Assembly: GCF_001905385.1 (NCBI RefSeq) | Contig: NZ_LIPF01000001.1 | Span: forward strand, 1,230,765 to 1,294,764 | From: Streptomyces sp. CB02414 | Lineage (GTDB): Bacteria; Actinomycetota; Actinomycetes; Streptomycetales; Streptomycetaceae | Length of the DNA stretch: 64,000 bases | Direction of reading: 5' to 3' | Part shown: positions 32,242-41,000 of the stretch, one piece after another | Numbering within the stretch: position 1 is the stretch's first letter | How the letters are laid out: each line of letters begins with the position of its first letter | Position numbers and translations under genes: made by a program | Notes under the pieces: generated by a model | Told to the model about the DNA's origin: nothing | The model's database searches: none | Seen by the model: only the letters and a program-made list of their open reading frames with translations

Positions 32242-33216
32242 ATGACCATCACCCCGGAAGAGACCCCCGCCGGCTGGCTGGGCACCGGAACCGTGCCCGG
32301 CCTGTGCCGGCCGGACGCCCCCGGCACCGGCATCCACGCCTACCTCACCGAGCACCGCGCCGAACTGCGCGCCCTCCTCGCCCAGCGCGGGGCGCTGCTG
32401 CTGCGCGGCTTCGACGTGGGCGGTGTCGACGGCTTCGACCAGACCGTGCGCGCCTTCTCCGGCACGCCCCCGCTGGCCTACGCCGAACGCTCCTCGCCCC
32501 GCTCCACCATCAAGGGACAGGTCTACACGTCGACGGACTACCCGCCGGCGGAGGAGATCTTCCTGCACAACGAGAACTCGTACCAGGCGGTGTGGCCGCG
32601 CACGCTGTACTTCTACTGCGTGGAGCCGCCCACCACCCTGGGCGCGACGCCGCTGGCCGACATCCGGCGGGTCCTGGCCGCGGTCGACCCGCAGGTGCGG
32701 GCCGAGTTCGAGGCGCGCGGCTGGCAGGTGGTGCGCAACTTCCACACCGGCTTCGGCGTGCCCTGGCAGGAGGCGTTCGCCACGTCCGACCGGGACGCCG
32801 TGGTCGCGTACTGCGCCGAGCGGCGCATCGAGGCCGAGTGGCGGCCCGACGGAGGGCTGCGCACCACCGCGGTCCGCCGCGCGGTGCACCGGCACCCGGC
32901 GAGCGGCGAGGAGGTGTGGTTCAACCACGCCACCTTCTTCCACACCAGCACGCTGCCCGAAGAGGTCGGCGCGGGACTGCGCGCGATCTTCGACGACGAG
33001 GACCTGCCGACCCACACCTTCTACGGCGACGGCGGCGCCATCCCCGACGACGTGCTGGATCACCTGCGCGGCTGCTACCGCGGCGCGTCCGTCCGCTTCG
33101 ACTGGCAGCGCGACGACGTACTGATCGTCGACAACATGCTCGCCGCGCACGCCCGCGAGCCGTTCACCGGACCCCGGCGGATCGCCGTGGCCATGGCGGA
33201 GCCGTCCGACACCTGA
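32242..33216 (+). CDS. SyrP-like Fe(II)/2-oxoglutarate oxygenase 2
   Basis: 324 residues from ATG 32242. Same family as the preceding gene but clearly diverged. It has RSTIKGQVYTSTDYP, iron-binding IFLHNENSYQAVWP and MLAAHAREPFTGPRRIAVAM at the C-terminus. All expected metal and 2-oxoglutarate ligands are kept. The two enzymes may act on different modules, or do successive or stereochemically different oxidations. Nothing in the sequence decides between these. Confidence 0.85.
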   Translation: MTITPEETPAGWLGTGTVPGLCRPDAPGTGIHAYLTEHRAELRALLAQRGALLLRGFDVGGVDGFDQTVRAFSGTPPLAYAERSSPRSTIKGQVYTSTDYPPAEEIFLHNENSYQAVWPRTLYFYCVEPPTTLGATPLADIRRVLAAVDPQVRAEFEARGWQVVRNFHTGFGVPWQEAFATSDRDAVVAYCAERRIEAEWRPDGGLRTTAVRRAVHRHPASGEEVWFNHATFFHTSTLPEEVGAGLRAIFDDEDLPTHTFYGDGGAIPDDVLDHLRGCYRGASVRFDWQRDDVLIVDNMLAAHAREPFTGPRRIAVAMAEPSDT

Positions 33217-33294
33217 GCGGCCGCACGCGGGCACGCACGCCGCGGTCTCCGCGCCGCACAAGTCCGTACACCTGACCCGCAGTTGGGAAGAGAG

Positions 33295-34251
33295 ATGCTC
33301 ACCACACACGGATCACGCATAGCCTCCCTCGCCGTCTACCGGCCCGCCCGCCTCGTGTCCAACGAGGAACTGTCGCAGCGGACCACCGTCTCCCCGGAGT
33401 GGATCGAGAGCCGCACCGGCATCACCACCCGCCACCACGCGGACGAGCAGGAGACCATCGCCGCGATGGCCGCGGCCGCCGGGGAGAAGGCGGTGGTCGA
33501 GGCCGACATCGACCCGGCCGAGGTGGACCTCACCATCGTGGCCAGCGCCACCCGCCGCGTCCGCATGCCCGGCGTGGCGCCCGAGGTCGCCAGCCGCATC
33601 GGCCTGCCCAACTCCGGTGCCTACGACCTGAACGCGGTCTGCGCCGGCTTCACCTACTCCCTGGCCATGGCCTCCAACGCGGTGCGGCTCGGCGAGGCGC
33701 GGCACGCGCTGGTCATCGGCGCCGAGCGGACCAGCGAGTGGATCGACCCGAACGACCCGGACACGTTCGTCATCTTCGGTGACGGCGCCGGCGCGGCCGT
33801 GGTGTCCCGCTCCGAGACGGCCGGCATCGGCCCGGCGGTGTGGGGCAGCGACGGGGCGCGGCACGAGGTGCTCGGCATCACGGAGAAGGCCGACGGCCGC
33901 GAGTACGTCACCATGAACGGCCCCCTGGTCTACAAGTGGTCGACCGCCACCATGCCGGACGTGGCCCACCGGGCGTGCGCCGCGGCCGGTATCGCCCTGG
34001 AGGACATCGCCTGGTTCGTGCCGCACCAGGCCAACAACCGGATCATCCGCACCCTGACGGACAACCTGGGACTGCCGCAGGACCGCGTCGTCAACGACGT
34101 CGTCGACACCGGCAACACCTCGGCGGCCAGCGTGCCGCTGGCGCTCAGCCGCCTCAAGGACAGCGGCCGTGCCACTCCCGGCGACAAGGTCCTGCTGCTC
34201 GGCTTCGGTGCCGGCCTGACCTACGCCGGCCAGGTCGTCGACCTGCCCTGA
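33295..34251 (+). CDS. Beta-ketoacyl-ACP synthase III (KASIII/FabH-like)
   Basis: 318 residues from ATG 33295, chosen over a TTG at 33283 because GGGAAGAG lies just before it. Thiolase fold with an intact Cys-His-Asn triad: DLNAVCAGFTYSL (Cys ~112), WFVPHQANNRII (His ~244) and VVDTGNTSAASVPLAL (Asn ~274). FabH-type enzymes condense an acyl-CoA starter with malonyl-ACP. Followed by an ACP and a free C domain, it most likely makes the acyl group that caps the peptide. A KASIII-like acyltransferase role is possible, but the complete triad favours condensation. Confidence 0.88.
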   Translation: MLTTHGSRIASLAVYRPARLVSNEELSQRTTVSPEWIESRTGITTRHHADEQETIAAMAAAAGEKAVVEADIDPAEVDLTIVASATRRVRMPGVAPEVASRIGLPNSGAYDLNAVCAGFTYSLAMASNAVRLGEARHALVIGAERTSEWIDPNDPDTFVIFGDGAGAAVVSRSETAGIGPAVWGSDGARHEVLGITEKADGREYVTMNGPLVYKWSTATMPDVAHRACAAAGIALEDIAWFVPHQANNRIIRTLTDNLGLPQDRVVNDVVDTGNTSAASVPLALSRLKDSGRATPGDKVLLLGFGAGLTYAGQVVDLP

Positions 34252-34316
34252 CGGCGGCCCCGCCGTCCCGCGACCCGCCCTTTCGCAAGCCCACTCCGCA
34301 CAGAGAAGGAACGACC

Positions 34317-34565
34317 ATGACCAGAGACGAAATCATCGTCGAGATCATCAACCTCACCCTGCGCACCGCCCCGGACCTGGAGGGGAGCGAGGTCACCGCC
34401 GACGCCAGCTTCGAGAACCTCGGTCTGGACTCCCTGACCCGCATCGACCTGCTGGCGGCCGTCGAAAAAAACTTCGGTCTGTCGGTGCCCGACGACAAGG
34501 TCGGCGACCTGCTGAGGGTCAGTGACGTGGCGGACTTCCTCATGGCGTACAAGGCGGGAGTCTGA
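34317..34565 (+). CDS. Acyl carrier protein
   Basis: 82 residues from ATG 34317 with GAAGGA upstream. Phosphopantetheine attachment motif LGLDSLTRIDLL (Ser at about 43). Helix IV region is VSDVADFLMAY. It should carry the acyl chain built by the KASIII and FabG-like enzymes and present it to the stand-alone C domain encoded 3 bp downstream. Unusual: a run of seven A (34465-34471) followed by C forms A AAA AAC in frame, a textbook -1 slippery heptamer. Confidence 0.9.
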   Translation: MTRDEIIVEIINLTLRTAPDLEGSEVTADASFENLGLDSLTRIDLLAAVEKNFGLSVPDDKVGDLLRVSDVADFLMAYKAGV

Positions 34566-34568
34566 GCC

Positions 34569-35966
34569 ATGACCCACACGGACCCCGGGGACGGGACGCT
34601 GCCCCTCTCGGTGGGCCAGGAAGGACTGTGGCTGCTGCACAGTCTGGCCCCCGACAGCTCCACCTACCACCTCGCGGGAGGTGTCCGCATGGAGCCGGCG
34701 CCCGACCCCGAGATCCTGGCACGGGCCGTCGACGCGGTCACCGAGCGGCACCCCATGCTCCGCTCGGTGTACGCGGACACCGAGCACGGCCCGCGCCGCC
34801 GGGTCCTGCCGCCCGGCGAGACCGGCCGCCTCACGGTCCGCGAGGTGCGCGGAGCCGACGACGAGGAGCTGCGCCGGATGGTGGACGCGGAGGTCGCCGC
34901 GCCGTTCCACCTGACCGGTGAGGGCCCCTTCCGGGCCGTACTGCTGCGGCGTGCGCAGGATGCCGTGGCCCTCGTCGTCACCCACCACATCGCCACCGAC
35001 GCCCTGTCCCAGTGGCTGCTCTGGCGCGACCTGCTCGCCGCCTACGCGGAGCTCGCCGAGGGCCGGGAGCCGCGACTGGAGCCGCCGGCCACCGACTTCG
35101 ACCACTTCGTGGCGGCCGAGCGCACCCTGCTGGACTCCTCGCGCGGCGCCCTCCAAGCCGACTTCTGGCGGGCGCAGTGCGCCGGCTCGCAGGCCGCCGA
35201 ACTGCCCACCGACCGGCCCCGTCCGGACGTACCGGCGAGCAAGGGCACGAGCCTGGTGCGCAGGCTGCCCGACGCGCTCTCGGAGGGCATCCGGCGCGCC
35301 GCGGCCGACCGTGAGGTCTCCCAGTTCGCGGTGGCGCTCGGCGCGCTGCAGGGCCTGGTGAACCGCTGGACGGGCATGCGGGACTTCCTCGTCGCCTGCC
35401 CGGCGTCCGTGCGCCGCTCCGCGGCCCGCGAGGTCGTCGGCTACTACGTCAACCCGGTGCTGGTGCGCGCGGAGATCAGCAGGGACGCCACCCTGGGCGA
35501 GGTCGTCGACCGTGCCGCGGAGCGGATCCGGCAGGCCACCGCACGCGCCTCCTACCCGTTCCCGCTGGTCGCCCAGGACGCGGGTGACGGCGGGCCGCTG
35601 TACCGGATCGCCATGACGATGGTCTCCACCGAGCGCTTCGACGGCGGCATGGAGGCCGCCGCCGCCGGGGTGCCGATGCGGGTGGGCGGCCTCACCGTCA
35701 CCTATCTGGAGATCCCGCACCTGGAGGGCCAGTGCGACGTGTCGCTGGAGGTCACCCGTGACGCACGGGGCCTCACGATCGCCCTGCGCTACGACACGGC
35801 ACTGTTCGAACGGGCCACCATGGAGCGGCTGTTCGACCAGTACGTACGGTTCCTCACGGCCGCCGTCGACGACGCGGACCGCCCCCTGGGCCGCATCCGG
35901 CTCACCGACGGCGACGACAAGCGGGCCCTGCTCGCCCTCGGCGGCCACCCCGGCGCCGCCTCATGA
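34569..35966 (+). CDS. Stand-alone NRPS condensation domain
   Basis: 465 residues from ATG 34569. A complete C domain with no carrier or adenylation part: C1 motif LPLSVGQEGLWLLHSLAPDS, core VVTHHIATDALS (HHxxxD with Ala in place of the usual Gly), and FLVACPASVRRSAAREVVGYYVNPV. NRPS1 begins directly with an A domain and so has no starter C domain. This protein is therefore the obvious candidate to acylate its first residue from the ACP encoded just before. Free-standing C domains forming amides in trans are known in other pathways. It overlaps the SbnA-like gene by ATGA. Confidence 0.85.
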   Translation: MTHTDPGDGTLPLSVGQEGLWLLHSLAPDSSTYHLAGGVRMEPAPDPEILARAVDAVTERHPMLRSVYADTEHGPRRRVLPPGETGRLTVREVRGADDEELRRMVDAEVAAPFHLTGEGPFRAVLLRRAQDAVALVVTHHIATDALSQWLLWRDLLAAYAELAEGREPRLEPPATDFDHFVAAERTLLDSSRGALQADFWRAQCAGSQAAELPTDRPRPDVPASKGTSLVRRLPDALSEGIRRAAADREVSQFAVALGALQGLVNRWTGMRDFLVACPASVRRSAAREVVGYYVNPVLVRAEISRDATLGEVVDRAAERIRQATARASYPFPLVAQDAGDGGPLYRIAMTMVSTERFDGGMEAAAAGVPMRVGGLTVTYLEIPHLEGQCDVSLEVTRDARGLTIALRYDTALFERATMERLFDQYVRFLTAAVDDADRPLGRIRLTDGDDKRALLALGGHPGAAS

Positions 35967-36976
35967 GCGCTCCCGTGCTCAACGGCATCCTCGACGGCGT
36001 CGGCGACACACCGCTGGTGGAGCTCACCGGCCTGCTGCCCCGGCTCGGCTCCCGCGTCTTCGCCAAGCTGGAGGCGTTCAACCCGGGAGGCAGCGTCAAG
36101 GACCGGTCCGCGCTCTCCATGCTGCTGGGCCGCATCCGCGGCGGTGAGCTGGTGCCGGGCCGCTCCACGGTGGTGGAGTCCAGCTCCGGCAACCTCGCCA
36201 TCGGCATGGCGCAGATCTGCCGGTACTTCGGCATCGACTTCATCTGCGTCGTCGACCCGAAGACCACCGAGCAGAACCTGGCGATCCTGCGGGCCTACGG
36301 CGTCACCGTCGACCTGGTCACCGAGGTCGACCCCGAGACGCGCGCCTATCTGCCGACGCGCATCAAGCGGGTACGGGAGCTCCTCGCGACCGTCCCCGGC
36401 GCCTACTGGCCCAACCAGTACGCCAATCCGCTCAACCCGCTGGCGCACGAGCGGACCATGCGGGAGATCGCCGAGGCCCTGGACGGCCGCGTCGACTACC
36501 TCTTCTGCTCCACGGGCACCGGCGGCACCCTCACCGGCTGCGCCCGCTACATCCGCGAACACCGGCTGCCCACCACCCTGGTGGGGGTGGACGCACTGGG
36601 CAGCGTGCTGTTCGGCGGGGCGTCCGGGCCGCGGCTGCTGCCCGGGCACGGGGCGGCCGTGCGGCCCGCCCTCTTCGACCCGACGCTGGCCGACGAGGTG
36701 GTGCACGTCTCCGACCTGGACTGCGTGGTCGGCTGCCGCACCCTCACCGACCGCGAGGCCATCCTCGCCGGCGGCTCCTCGGGCGCGGTCACCGCCGCGC
36801 TCGGCAAGTTCGCGGCCCGCATCCCGGCCGGCCGCAACGTCGTGCTGGTCTTCCCCGACCGGGGCGACCGGTACCTCGACTCGATCTACTCCGACGACTG
36901 GGTGCGCGCCCACTTCGGAGAGGTCTCCCATCTGTGGCAGGAACCCGATCTCTACATGGCGGTGGGCGCATGCTGA
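35963..36976 (+). CDS. SbnA-like PLP enzyme, N-(1-amino-1-carboxy-2-ethyl)-glutamate synthase
   Basis: 337 residues. Cysteine-synthase fold (PLP type II): LEAFNPGGSVKDRSALSMLL with the PLP Lys (~47), VVESSSGNLAIGMAQ, the phosphate-binding STGTGGTLTGCARYI loop and LAGGSSGAV. SbnA of staphyloferrin B synthesis joins O-phosphoserine and glutamate to give ACEGA, and VioB, ZmaU and similar proteins are relatives in antibiotic clusters. With the next gene it should make L-2,3-diaminopropionate. A true cysteine synthase is unlikely because of this pairing. Confidence 0.88.
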   Translation: MSAPVLNGILDGVGDTPLVELTGLLPRLGSRVFAKLEAFNPGGSVKDRSALSMLLGRIRGGELVPGRSTVVESSSGNLAIGMAQICRYFGIDFICVVDPKTTEQNLAILRAYGVTVDLVTEVDPETRAYLPTRIKRVRELLATVPGAYWPNQYANPLNPLAHERTMREIAEALDGRVDYLFCSTGTGGTLTGCARYIREHRLPTTLVGVDALGSVLFGGASGPRLLPGHGAAVRPALFDPTLADEVVHVSDLDCVVGCRTLTDREAILAGGSSGAVTAALGKFAARIPAGRNVVLVFPDRGDRYLDSIYSDDWVRAHFGEVSHLWQEPDLYMAVGAC

Positions 36977-37992
36977 TCATCAAGCACGGGCAAGTGGCCG
37001 GGCTCCTGACCGGGCGCGAGAAGGAGATCGTCGACCTCGTCGCCGATGCCTACGAGCGCCACGACGAGGGGCGCACCGTACTGCCGCACTCCGTCTTCCT
37101 GCGCTTTCCCGACCGGCCCCGCGATCGCATCATCGGCCTCCCCGGCTATCTCGGCACGGCGGCCGGCGACCCGGCACCGGGCGGTGAGGTCGCCGGCATG
37201 AAGTGGATCTCGTCCTTCCCGGGCAACGTCACGAGCGGCCACGAGCGCGCCAGCGCCGCGATCCTGCTGAACTCCCTGGAGACCGGGCACCCCGAGGCCC
37301 TGATCGAGGGTTCCCTCATCTCCGCCCGGCGCACCGCCGCCTCCGCCGCGCTCGCCTCCCGGCTCCTGCTCGACGGGCGCCGGCCCACCGGCGTCACCCT
37401 CGTCGGCACCGGCGTCATCAACCGCGAGGTGCTGCGCTTCCTCGCGGTCGTCCACCCGCACCTCGACTCGCTCGCCGTGTACGACACGGACCCGGAGCGC
37501 GCCGCCCGCTTCACCGCCGACCACGCCCGGCTGCTGCCCGGCGCCCGGGTACGGCACTGCGGCAGCCTCGACGAGGCCCTGGCCGCGCACGACCTGGTGT
37601 CCTTCGCGACCACCGCCGCCACCCCGCACACCGGTCTCGACGCCTGCCCGCCCGGCACCGTCGTCCTGCACGTCTCGCTGCGGGACCTGACCGTGCCCGC
37701 GATCCTCGGCGCCCACAACGTCGTCGACGATGCCGACCACGTGTGCCGCGAGAAGACCTCACCGCACCTGGCGCAGGAGCACACCGGCGGCCGGGACTTC
37801 ATCCACGCCTCCATCGGCGCGCTGCTGAAGGGCACCGCCGCACCCGTGCCCCGGGACGGCAGGCCGGTGGTGTTCTCCCCGTTCGGCCTGGGCGTGCTGG
37901 ACCTGGCGCTGGCCCGCTTCGTCCGCGACGAAGCACGCGCGCGCGGCATCGGCACCTCCGTCGAGGGCTTCCTGCCCGGTCGTACGCCGTAG
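36970..37992 (+). CDS. SbnB-like dehydrogenase forming L-2,3-diaminopropionate
   Basis: 340 residues from ATG 36970, overlapping the SbnA-like gene by 7 bp. Ornithine-cyclodeaminase/mu-crystallin family: VAGMKWISSFPGN with the substrate Lys, EGSLISARRTAASAALASRL, the NAD-binding VTLVGTGVINREVLRFLAVV and VLHVSLRDLT. SbnB oxidatively cleaves ACEGA to 2-oxoglutarate and L-Dap using NAD. The tight coupling with the synthase gene makes Dap supply nearly certain. The stop codon lies inside an 18-bp tandem duplication. Confidence 0.88.
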   Translation: MLIIKHGQVAGLLTGREKEIVDLVADAYERHDEGRTVLPHSVFLRFPDRPRDRIIGLPGYLGTAAGDPAPGGEVAGMKWISSFPGNVTSGHERASAAILLNSLETGHPEALIEGSLISARRTAASAALASRLLLDGRRPTGVTLVGTGVINREVLRFLAVVHPHLDSLAVYDTDPERAARFTADHARLLPGARVRHCGSLDEALAAHDLVSFATTAATPHTGLDACPPGTVVLHVSLRDLTVPAILGAHNVVDDADHVCREKTSPHLAQEHTGGRDFIHASIGALLKGTAAPVPRDGRPVVFSPFGLGVLDLALARFVRDEARARGIGTSVEGFLPGRTP

Positions 37993-38016
37993 GGACGCCG
38001 TACGCCGTAGGGACGG
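37981..38016. repeat. 18-bp tandem duplication over the SbnB stop codon
   Basis: CGTACGCCGTAGGGACGC at 37981-37998 is repeated at 37999-38016 with one change. The first copy contains the TAG stop of the SbnB-like gene. Confidence 0.75.
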
Positions 38017-38079
38017 TCCTGACGGAGGGGCCGTCCCCGCACCGCAGACCCGCACCTGATCAACACCTCTGGAGAAGAG

Positions 38080-41000
38080 ATGTCTGTCCCGCTGCACGAA
38101 CTGATCTCCCGTCAAGCCGCCCGTACCCCCCACGCCATCGCGGTCGACGACGCTCAGGGGACGATGACGTACGAGCAGCTGGACCGGCACGCGAACCGCG
38201 TCGCGCGGCTGCTCGGGGACCGGGGCGTCGCCCCGGAGGATCGGGTCGCGGTCAGTCTCCCCCGCCGGCGGGACCTGCCCGCCGTACTCCTCGGCGTGTG
38301 GAAGGCGGGCGCCGCCTACGTCCCGCTGGACGCCGCCCACCCCGCGGAGCGGACCGCGTGGATGGTCGAGGACAGCGGCGCCCGGCTGGTCCTGGCGGCC
38401 CGCGGCACGGCGCCGGCGGGGCTGGACGAGAGCGCCGTACTGTTCCTGGACGCCCCGGAGACCGGCCTGGACGGCCGGCCGGACACGGCGCCCGAGGCGC
38501 CCGCCGCCGACCCCGCGAACGCCGCCTACCTCACCTACACGTCCGGCTCCACCGGCCGCCCCAAGGGGGTGCTGGTGGAGCACGCCGGCATCGCCAACCG
38601 GGTGTCCTGGACGGTGACGCGGCAGGGCCTGGGAGCGGACGACCGGATGGTGATGAAGACGGTCCTCACCTTCGACGCCGCCGCCCTGGAGCTGTTCGCG
38701 CCGCTCGTCGCGGGCGGCACCGTGGTGATGGCGCCGCCGGGTGCCGAGTCCGACCCGGCGCTGCTGGTGCGCACCCTCGCCGAGCAGCGGGTCACCGTGC
38801 TCCAGGGCGTCCCGTCGGTGCTGCGGCTGCTCACCGGGGAACCCGGCTGGGCCCAGTGCACCGGGCTGCGGATGGTGTTCTCGGCCGGCGAGGCCCTGGA
38901 CGCCGAGCTGTGCCGCCGCCTGAGCGAACCCACCGGCGCCACGGTGTGGAACACGTACGGGCCCACCGAGTGCTCCGTCGACGTCACCGCCCAGGAGTTC
39001 GACCCGGCGCTCCACACGGAGGCCGTGCCCATCGGCCGCCCCCTCGACGGACTGCGCGTCTACGTGCTGGACGAGGAGTTCGACCCCGTGCCCATCGGCG
39101 TCGTCGGCGAGGTGTACGCCGCGGGCACCGGCCTCGCCCGCGGCTACGCCGGGCGCCCGGCACAGACCGCGGAGCGCTTCCTGCCCGACCCGCACAGCGG
39201 CGACGGCGGCCGCATGTACCGTACCGGCGACCTGGCCCGCTGGCGCTCCGACGGCAGCCTCGCCTACCTGGGCCGCGTCGACCACCAGGTGAAGGTCAAC
39301 GGCGTCCGCATCGAACCGGCCGAGGTCGAGGCCGCCCTCCACGCCCACCCCGATGTGCGCGGGGCCGTCGTCGGGGCGTACACCACCGCCACGGGCACCC
39401 GGCTCGTGGCCCACCTGGTGGCGGGCCGCCGCATCCCGCGCGACGAACTGCGCGGCTTCCTGCGGCGCCGGCTGCCCGAGTCGATGATCCCCGCCCAGTT
39501 CGTGCCCATGGACGCCTTCCCGCTGACGGCCAACGGCAAGGTCGACCGGTCCGCCCTGCCCGACCCGGCCGCCCGCGAGAGCGCCGCGCCCGGTGACACG
39601 GCCGCGTCGGTGGCGCCCCGCACCCCCGCGGAACGGCTCGTCGCCGACGTGTGGGAGCAGCTTCTCCAGGTGGAGAACGTGGGCGTGCACGACGACTTCT
39701 TCGCCCTGGGCGGTTCCTCCCTCGTCCTGACCCGCCTGGCCGTCGCCCTCACCAAGGCGTCCGGCGACGACGTCCAACTGCGCGGCCTGTTCGGCGCGTC
39801 CACCGTGGAGGCTCAGGCCCGGCTCATCGAGGAGTCCCGGCCGTCCGTGCCCGAGGTGGTGCCGGTGGACCGCGGCGTGCCGCTGCCCCTCTCCTTCGGC
39901 CAGCACCGCCTGTGGTTCCTGGACCGCATGCACCCCGGCAGCCCCGAGTGGGTCGCCCCGCTGTTCCTGCGGCTGCCCGCCGGGACCACCGAGGCCACCG
40001 TCCGCACCGTCCTCGACACCCTGGAGCAGCGCCACGAGGCCCTGCGCACCCGCTACGTCCTCCAGGGCGAGGAACCCCGCCAGGTAGTCGTCGACGCACA
40101 GCCCGTCGAACTCCGCGTCGAGGACGCCGGCGAGGCGCGGCTGGAACGGCTCTTCGACGAACAGTTCCGCCGCGGTTTCGACCTGACCGAGGGCCCGTTG
40201 TGGCGCGCCATGCTGGTGCGGGTCCCGCTCGGCGGCCCCGTCCTGCTCGTCACCGTCCACCACATCGCCAGCGACGGCTGGTCGACGGTCGTACTGGAGC
40301 GGGAGATCCGCGAGCTGTGCGCGGCGGCCGCGGAGAACCGCCCGCACGAACTGCCCGCACCGGTCGTGCAGTACGGCGACTACGCGGCCTGGCAGGCGAC
40401 CCGCTCCGACGACACCGTCCTGGACCGCGAACTCGACTACTGGAAGTCCACCCTGCGCGGCATGCCCGAACTCCAGCTGCGCACGGACCGGCCCCGCCCG
40501 GCGAACCGCGACGGACACGGCCAGGGCGTACGGTTCTCCGTGCCCGCCGGTCTCGCGGACGCCCTCAGCGGCATCGGCCGACAGCACGGGGCCACACCGT
40601 ACGCCGCCCTGCTCGCCGCCTTCTCGGCGCTGCTGTCCCGCTACAGCGGTCAGGACGACTTCGGCGTCGGCAGCCCGGTGACCGGCCGGCTGCGCCCGGA
40701 GACCCAGGACACCGTGGGCTTCTTCCTGAACTCCCTCGTGCTGCGCTGCGACCTGACCGGCGACCCGACCTTCGCCGAACTGCTCGCCCGCACCAAGGAC
40801 ACCGTGCTCTCCGGCTTCGCCCACCAGGAACTGCCCTTCGAACGGCTGGTGGACGAGCTCCAGCCGGTCCGTGACCTGTCCCGCACCCCGCTCTACCAGG
40901 TGGCCTTCGACCTCCAGGACGAGGGCGCGACCATGGTGGCCGCCGACGGTGTCCTCATGGACGCCTTCCAGGGGGCCTGGCGGGTGGCCAAGACCGACCT

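Noticed and set aside
35963..36976. Plain cysteine synthase annotation
   Set aside because: The direct 7-bp overlap with an ornithine-cyclodeaminase-like gene is the SbnA/SbnB signature for Dap synthesis.
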